Shown here one piece after another: positions 60,559-64,000 of a stretch of 64,000 nucleotides of DNA; positions within the stretch are counted from its first letter, which is position 1; the number at the start of each line of letters is the position of its first letter. The position numbers and the translations under genes were made by a program. The notes below the pieces were generated by a model. It saw nothing but the letters and a program-made list of their open reading frames with translations, was not told the origin of the DNA and did not search any database. The DNA is taken from NCBI RefSeq assembly GCF_036245645.1, contig NZ_BTPE01000010.1, positions 62,001 to 126,000 on the forward strand, given 5' to 3'. This DNA comes from Algoriphagus taiwanensis (lineage in GTDB: Bacteria > Bacteroidota > Bacteroidia > Cytophagales > Cyclobacteriaceae).

Positions 60559-61857
60559 ATGAAACGACTTCTCCTAGCACTCCTTATCCTTGCCAGCTCC
60601 TGCACGGTCTCGAAAATCAATAAATCCATCACCAAATCGTCTGTTTTTGACAAAGGCCATTTGGGGTTTATGCTTGTGGACCCATCAAAAGACAAGGCTT
60701 TGGTATCCATAAATGAAGACAAATATTTTATTCCCGCATCCAATACCAAGCTTTTTACTTTTTATGCTTCTTATTCTGTCTTGGGTGATGGCAAGATCAA
60801 TGGCCTGAATTATTTGGAAAAAGGCGATTCCTTGATCTTTTGGGGTACCGGAGACCCCAGTTTGCTTCATCCTGATTTCATGGACAGCACCGTCGTTGAT
60901 TTCCTCAGAAACTCAGAAAGGAAGCTATTCCTGGTGAACACTTTTGATCAAGTGGATGCATTTGGGCCGGGATGGTCATGGGATTGGTACAATGCTTATT
61001 ATGCTACCGAAAGATCAGCTTTTCCCATTTACGGCAATGTGGTGAGGTTTTCCAAAGATTCCACCCAATCCGGGTTTGACACCTATCCGGCTTACTTTGA
61101 ACCAAAACTAAGTCCGGCACCAGGGCCACCGAGCTTCCTGACTTTTCAGCGGGATCGGTTCGAGAATGAATACCAATATTTCACTCCAGAGTCCAGCCAT
61201 TCTTTTGAGCGGGATATTCCTTTTATCACCTCGGCTGCCTTTACAGCAGAGCTTTTGAGTGAAAAAACAGGAAAGAAGGTCACCTTGATTGCTGGAGAAA
61301 AATACCTCTCCCAGAATCCTAAAAAACTTCAAACAGCCCCTGCCGACAGCATCTATGCCCAGATGATGAAGATCAGCGACAATTTCCTGGCAGAGCAGCT
61401 GATGCTTTTGGTTTCGGATCAGCTGAATAACCGACTCAGTACTCGGGAGGCAATAGATTATGCCAAGGAAAATCTATTGAATGACCTGCCTGACGAGCCC
61501 ATGTGGTACGACGGGTCAGGGCTTTCATCAAGAAATATGTTTACCCCACGGTCCATCATTGCGCTTTTGGAGAAAATCAGAGCAGAAGTACCCCTGGAAA
61601 AAATCAAAGCCTATTTCCCTGCCGGTGGAGAATCCGGAACGATCCGAAGCTGGTATCCTGCCGAGGAGGGGCAGCCTCCATACATCTATGCCAAAACGGG
61701 TACACTCAGCATGTCCAATGCCCTCAGTGGCTATCTGGTCACCAAAAGCGGAAAGATTCTTCACTTTTCCTGCCTGATGAACAATTATCAGATTCCTTCC
61801 AGTGAACTGAAAACCGAATTGCAAAAGGTGCTTTACTTCATCCACGACAAGTATTAA
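60559..61857 (+). CDS. dacB: D-alanyl-D-alanine carboxypeptidase/endopeptidase (PBP4 type)
   Basis: 432 residues from ATG 60559 (MKRLLLALLILASSCTVSK, a lipoprotein signal). The longer open frame begins inside the terminator. S13 peptidase motifs are complete: FIPASNTKLFTFYAS (SxxK), MMKISDNFLAEQLML (SxN) and IYAKTGTLSMSNALSGYLV (KTG). It cuts D-Ala-D-Ala ends or cross-links in peptidoglycan in the periplasm. It is the first gene of a tight run with the YhcG-type nuclease gene 3 bp downstream. Confidence 0.92.
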   Translation: MKRLLLALLILASSCTVSKINKSITKSSVFDKGHLGFMLVDPSKDKALVSINEDKYFIPASNTKLFTFYASYSVLGDGKINGLNYLEKGDSLIFWGTGDPSLLHPDFMDSTVVDFLRNSERKLFLVNTFDQVDAFGPGWSWDWYNAYYATERSAFPIYGNVVRFSKDSTQSGFDTYPAYFEPKLSPAPGPPSFLTFQRDRFENEYQYFTPESSHSFERDIPFITSAAFTAELLSEKTGKKVTLIAGEKYLSQNPKKLQTAPADSIYAQMMKISDNFLAEQLMLLVSDQLNNRLSTREAIDYAKENLLNDLPDEPMWYDGSGLSSRNMFTPRSIIALLEKIRAEVPLEKIKAYFPAGGESGTIRSWYPAEEGQPPYIYAKTGTLSMSNALSGYLVTKSGKILHFSCLMNNYQIPSSELKTELQKVLYFIHDKY

Positions 61858-61860
61858 GCC

Positions 61861-62871
61861 ATGAAGAAATCCCCTCAAGCAAACACTTATACTTCTTTAA
61901 AGAATGAGATCAGTCAGCTTCTTATAGCTGGAAGAGAAAAAGCTGGGCGGGCTGTCAATACCATTTTGGTGCAGACCTACTGGCAAATTGGAAGACATAT
62001 TGTGGAATATGAGCAAGGAGGAGAAGTAAAGTCAGAATATGGCTCAAACCTCCTGGATCGGCTTTCCCGGGACTTGACACTGGAGTTTGGAAAAGGGTTC
62101 AGCAGGTCAAATCTCGTTTACATGAGAAAATTTTTTGTAAGCTTTCCAATTAGTGAGACAGTGTCTCACCAATTGAGTTGGAGTCATTATTTTGAAATCC
62201 TTAAATCGGATGAAGCGCTTGAAATCAGCTTTTATACTAAGCAATGCGAAAAAGAAAACTGGTCTGTGCGAGAACTCAAGCGGCAAATGAAGAGCATGCT
62301 TTTTCACAGATTGGCATTGAGTAAAGACAAAAATGAAATCTTGCAATTATCCCAAAAAGGGGCTGAACTCCAGCAGGCAAAAGACCTGATCAAAGACCCC
62401 TATGTCTTTGAATTTTTGGGTTTGCAAAATCAAATTACCTATACGGAAGGTGAGCTCGAAACCCAATTGATCCAAAACCTTCAGGATTTTCTATTGGAAT
62501 TGGGAAAAGGCTTTGCATTTATCGGGCAACAATATCGGATCACCTTGGCCAATAGGCATTTTTATGTAGATCTTGTTTTCTACCACCGAATCCTAAAATG
62601 CTTCGTTCTCATCGACCTAAAAAGAGGAGAAATTGACCATCAGGATATTGGTCAAATGAATTTATACCTAAACTATTTCAGAAAAGAGGAAAATGTGGAA
62701 GGTGACAATCCTCCGATTGGAATTGTTTTAGGTGCCTATAAAGACCACATTCTGGTCGAATACGCCACAGATAATATCAACAATCAGCTCTTTGTCAGCA
62801 AATACCAACTCTACCTTCCAAATAAAGAGGAGCTAGCCAAAGAACTCGAACGCCACCTTATAACCCAATAA
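61861..62871 (+). CDS. YhcG-type (DUF1016) PD-(D/E)XK nuclease-family protein
   Basis: 336 residues, cytoplasmic. The N-terminal DUF1016 part has TYWQIGRHIVEYEQGGEVKS, LLDRLSRDLTLEFGKGFSRS and SWSHYFEILK. The C-terminal PD-(D/E)XK part has the FAFIGQQYRITLANRHFYVD strand with its Asp and CFVLIDLKRGEIDHQDIGQM, which carries the D-x-K active-site pair. Such proteins are often linked to restriction or phage-defence loci or mobile DNA. Here it sits 3 bp after dacB and 3 bp before an S9 peptidase gene, an unusual place. Confidence 0.92.
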   Translation: MKKSPQANTYTSLKNEISQLLIAGREKAGRAVNTILVQTYWQIGRHIVEYEQGGEVKSEYGSNLLDRLSRDLTLEFGKGFSRSNLVYMRKFFVSFPISETVSHQLSWSHYFEILKSDEALEISFYTKQCEKENWSVRELKRQMKSMLFHRLALSKDKNEILQLSQKGAELQQAKDLIKDPYVFEFLGLQNQITYTEGELETQLIQNLQDFLLELGKGFAFIGQQYRITLANRHFYVDLVFYHRILKCFVLIDLKRGEIDHQDIGQMNLYLNYFRKEENVEGDNPPIGIVLGAYKDHILVEYATDNINNQLFVSKYQLYLPNKEELAKELERHLITQ

Positions 62872-62874
62872 ACG

Positions 62875-64000
62875 ATGAAACCCCGCCAATTCTTTGTCCT
62901 TTTTCTGCTCATCTCCTATCCTGCCTTCTCCCAAACCTTCACCATGGAGCAGGTGGGGAAATTCACCTTTCCCTCCGAACTCACAGCAGATCAATCTGGC
63001 ACTCAACTCGCCTGGGCTATGTATGAGCAGGGCAAGCGAAATGTGTATTTCGCAAAGGCTCCGGAATTTGAACCTCAAAAACTCACCTCATTTGACAAGG
63101 ACGATGGGCAGGAAATCTCCAGCTTGACCTTTACTCCGGATGGAAAACACTTGGTTTTTGTCCGTGGTGGAGATCATGGCGGAGGAAATGCATCCTCAAC
63201 GGTCAATGCTGAAAACCTTCCTCAGCTGCCCAAAGTAGAGATTTGGAAAATAGATATCCAAAACCGAAAAGCCAATCCGATCACCGAAGGAGATGAATTC
63301 AAACTCAGTCCAGCTGGAGAAATCTATTTCCTCAAAGGAGGACAAGTTTGGAAAGTTGGTCTTGGAGAAAATGCAAAACCCACTCAGGTCTTCCAAATCA
63401 AAGGGAATGTCAACTCCATGGAATTTTCTCCTGATGGAAAAAGCCTAGCCTTCACTGTCAATCGAGGAGGACATCAATTGATCGGAATCTATCGGAATGC
63501 TGAAACTTCCATCCAATTCATTTCCCCTTCTTTTCATCGCTATTCCCAACCCAAATGGTCACCCGATGGCAGCAAAATCGCCTTTATCAAAACCTTGGGA
63601 GGGACCGGTGCTGCTTACCCACTTTTAGAGCCGAGACATGCTCCTTGGGAGATTTGGCAGGCTGATATGGCTAGTGGAAAAGCCGAAATGCTCTGGAAAG
63701 CTCCTGAAACATTGAGAGGATCTTACCGCTATTTCTTTTTCTCTTATCCCAATGAAAACGAGTTGGTCTTTGAATCCTATCACGACGGATGGCAGCATTT
63801 GTACGTTTTTGACATAGAAAGTAAAAAAGAAACTCTCCTTACTCCCGGTGAGTATATGGTAGAGCAAATCAAGCTAAGCCCAGAGGGAAATCGAATCCTT
63901 TTTTCTGCCAATCAGGGACCGGAAAAGGAAGACAAAGACCGAAGACATATCGGCTCGGTGGATTTAAAAAGCAAAAAGCTGACTTGGGAAACCCGTGGAG
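62875..64000 (+). CDS. S9-family (prolyl oligopeptidase/DPP-like) peptidase, 5' part
   Basis: An open frame from ATG 62875 runs off the window end (375 codons seen). A signal peptide (MKPRQFFVLFLLISYPAFSQ) is followed by WD/TolB-like propeller repeats: FTFPSELTADQSGTQLAWAM, SSLTFTPDGKHLVFVRGGDH, MEFSPDGKSLAFTVNRGGHQ, PKWSPDGSKIAFIKTLGG and KLSPEGNRILFSANQGPE. This is the N-terminal propeller of S9 exopeptidases (DPP4-like). The catalytic hydrolase domain is expected past 64000. It starts 3 bp after the YhcG-type gene. Confidence 0.88.
   Translation, partial: MKPRQFFVLFLLISYPAFSQTFTMEQVGKFTFPSELTADQSGTQLAWAMYEQGKRNVYFAKAPEFEPQKLTSFDKDDGQEISSLTFTPDGKHLVFVRGGDHGGGNASSTVNAENLPQLPKVEIWKIDIQNRKANPITEGDEFKLSPAGEIYFLKGGQVWKVGLGENAKPTQVFQIKGNVNSMEFSPDGKSLAFTVNRGGHQLIGIYRNAETSIQFISPSFHRYSQPKWSPDGSKIAFIKTLGGTGAAYPLLEPRHAPWEIWQADMASGKAEMLWKAPETLRGSYRYFFFSYPNENELVFESYHDGWQHLYVFDIESKKETLLTPGEYMVEQIKLSPEGNRILFSANQGPEKEDKDRRHIGSVDLKSKKLTWETRG

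Overview
The window looks like a chromosomal stretch of a Bacteroidota bacterium of the Cyclobacteriaceae/Algoriphagus type. The grounds are two SusC/SusD outer-membrane pairs, many short lipoprotein signal peptides, a TTG-N19-TAnnTTTG promoter, and families common in that group (GH144 glucoamylase-like, DUF4397, DUF1684, DUF4174, fasciclin). Identification is from reading motifs only; no database search was possible.

Layout. 1-8.4 kb holds a partial gene, a conserved protein of unknown function and a molybdenum-cofactor region. That region has moaD-moeB-moaE and moaA-moeA-tauE on the minus strand, separated by a plus-strand GH144-like lipoprotein gene; moaC and mogA are not in the window. 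8.5-12.2 kb holds an AraC-family remnant, a fasciclin lipoprotein, a hairpin-rich spacer and a minus-strand set: a radical SAM protein, a membrane-anchored small protein and a lipoprotein with two tandem truncated-globin-like domains. 12.4-18.2 kb holds an M23-like protein and a phosphate-release group: an alkaline phosphatase fused to a GDPD-like domain, a Ca-dependent PI-PLC-like protein and a metallophosphoesterase. 18.4-23.2 kb is a SusC/SusD pair. 23.5-32.3 kb holds an NTF2-like protein, a pyruvate-kinase-like protein divergent from a DUF4397 lipoprotein with a Fur-box-like palindrome between them, an MscS channel, a lipoprotein/ECF-sigma/membrane-protein set, a GNAT enzyme and an EamA transporter.

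32.3-48.4 kb is the most unusual metabolic block. A propeller-fused phosphoesterase is divergent from a nine-gene plus-strand cluster: an unknown protein, a gamma-glutamylcyclotransferase-like protein, a degenerate metallo-beta-lactamase-like protein, an 1804-residue kinase/ATPase/GAF/cyclase, glutathione synthetase, a DNase II homologue with no visible signal peptide, glutamate-cysteine ligase, a HAD phosphatase and another unknown protein. Glutathione synthesis and gamma-glutamyl turnover are thus packed with a nuclease and a large signalling protein.

49.2-50.7 kb is a structured repeat locus around one intact tRNA-Pro(GGG). On its 3' side are three exact 377-bp units, each with a GIY-YIG nuclease gene and a relic of the tRNA 3' half. 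On its 5' side are two exact 102-bp units, each with a tRNA 5' half. In both kinds of relic one tRNA arm has been replaced by a hairpin with the same TCCTGAC/GTCAGGA stem. This is the strongest candidate for an undescribed element.

50.7-64 kb holds small conserved proteins, an SdiA-regulated-like lipoprotein, a K+-dependent-type membrane pyrophosphatase with a clear promoter and terminator, a second SusC/SusD pair, and a tight run of a PBP4-type D,D-peptidase, a YhcG-type PD-(D/E)XK nuclease and the start of an S9 peptidase that runs off the window.
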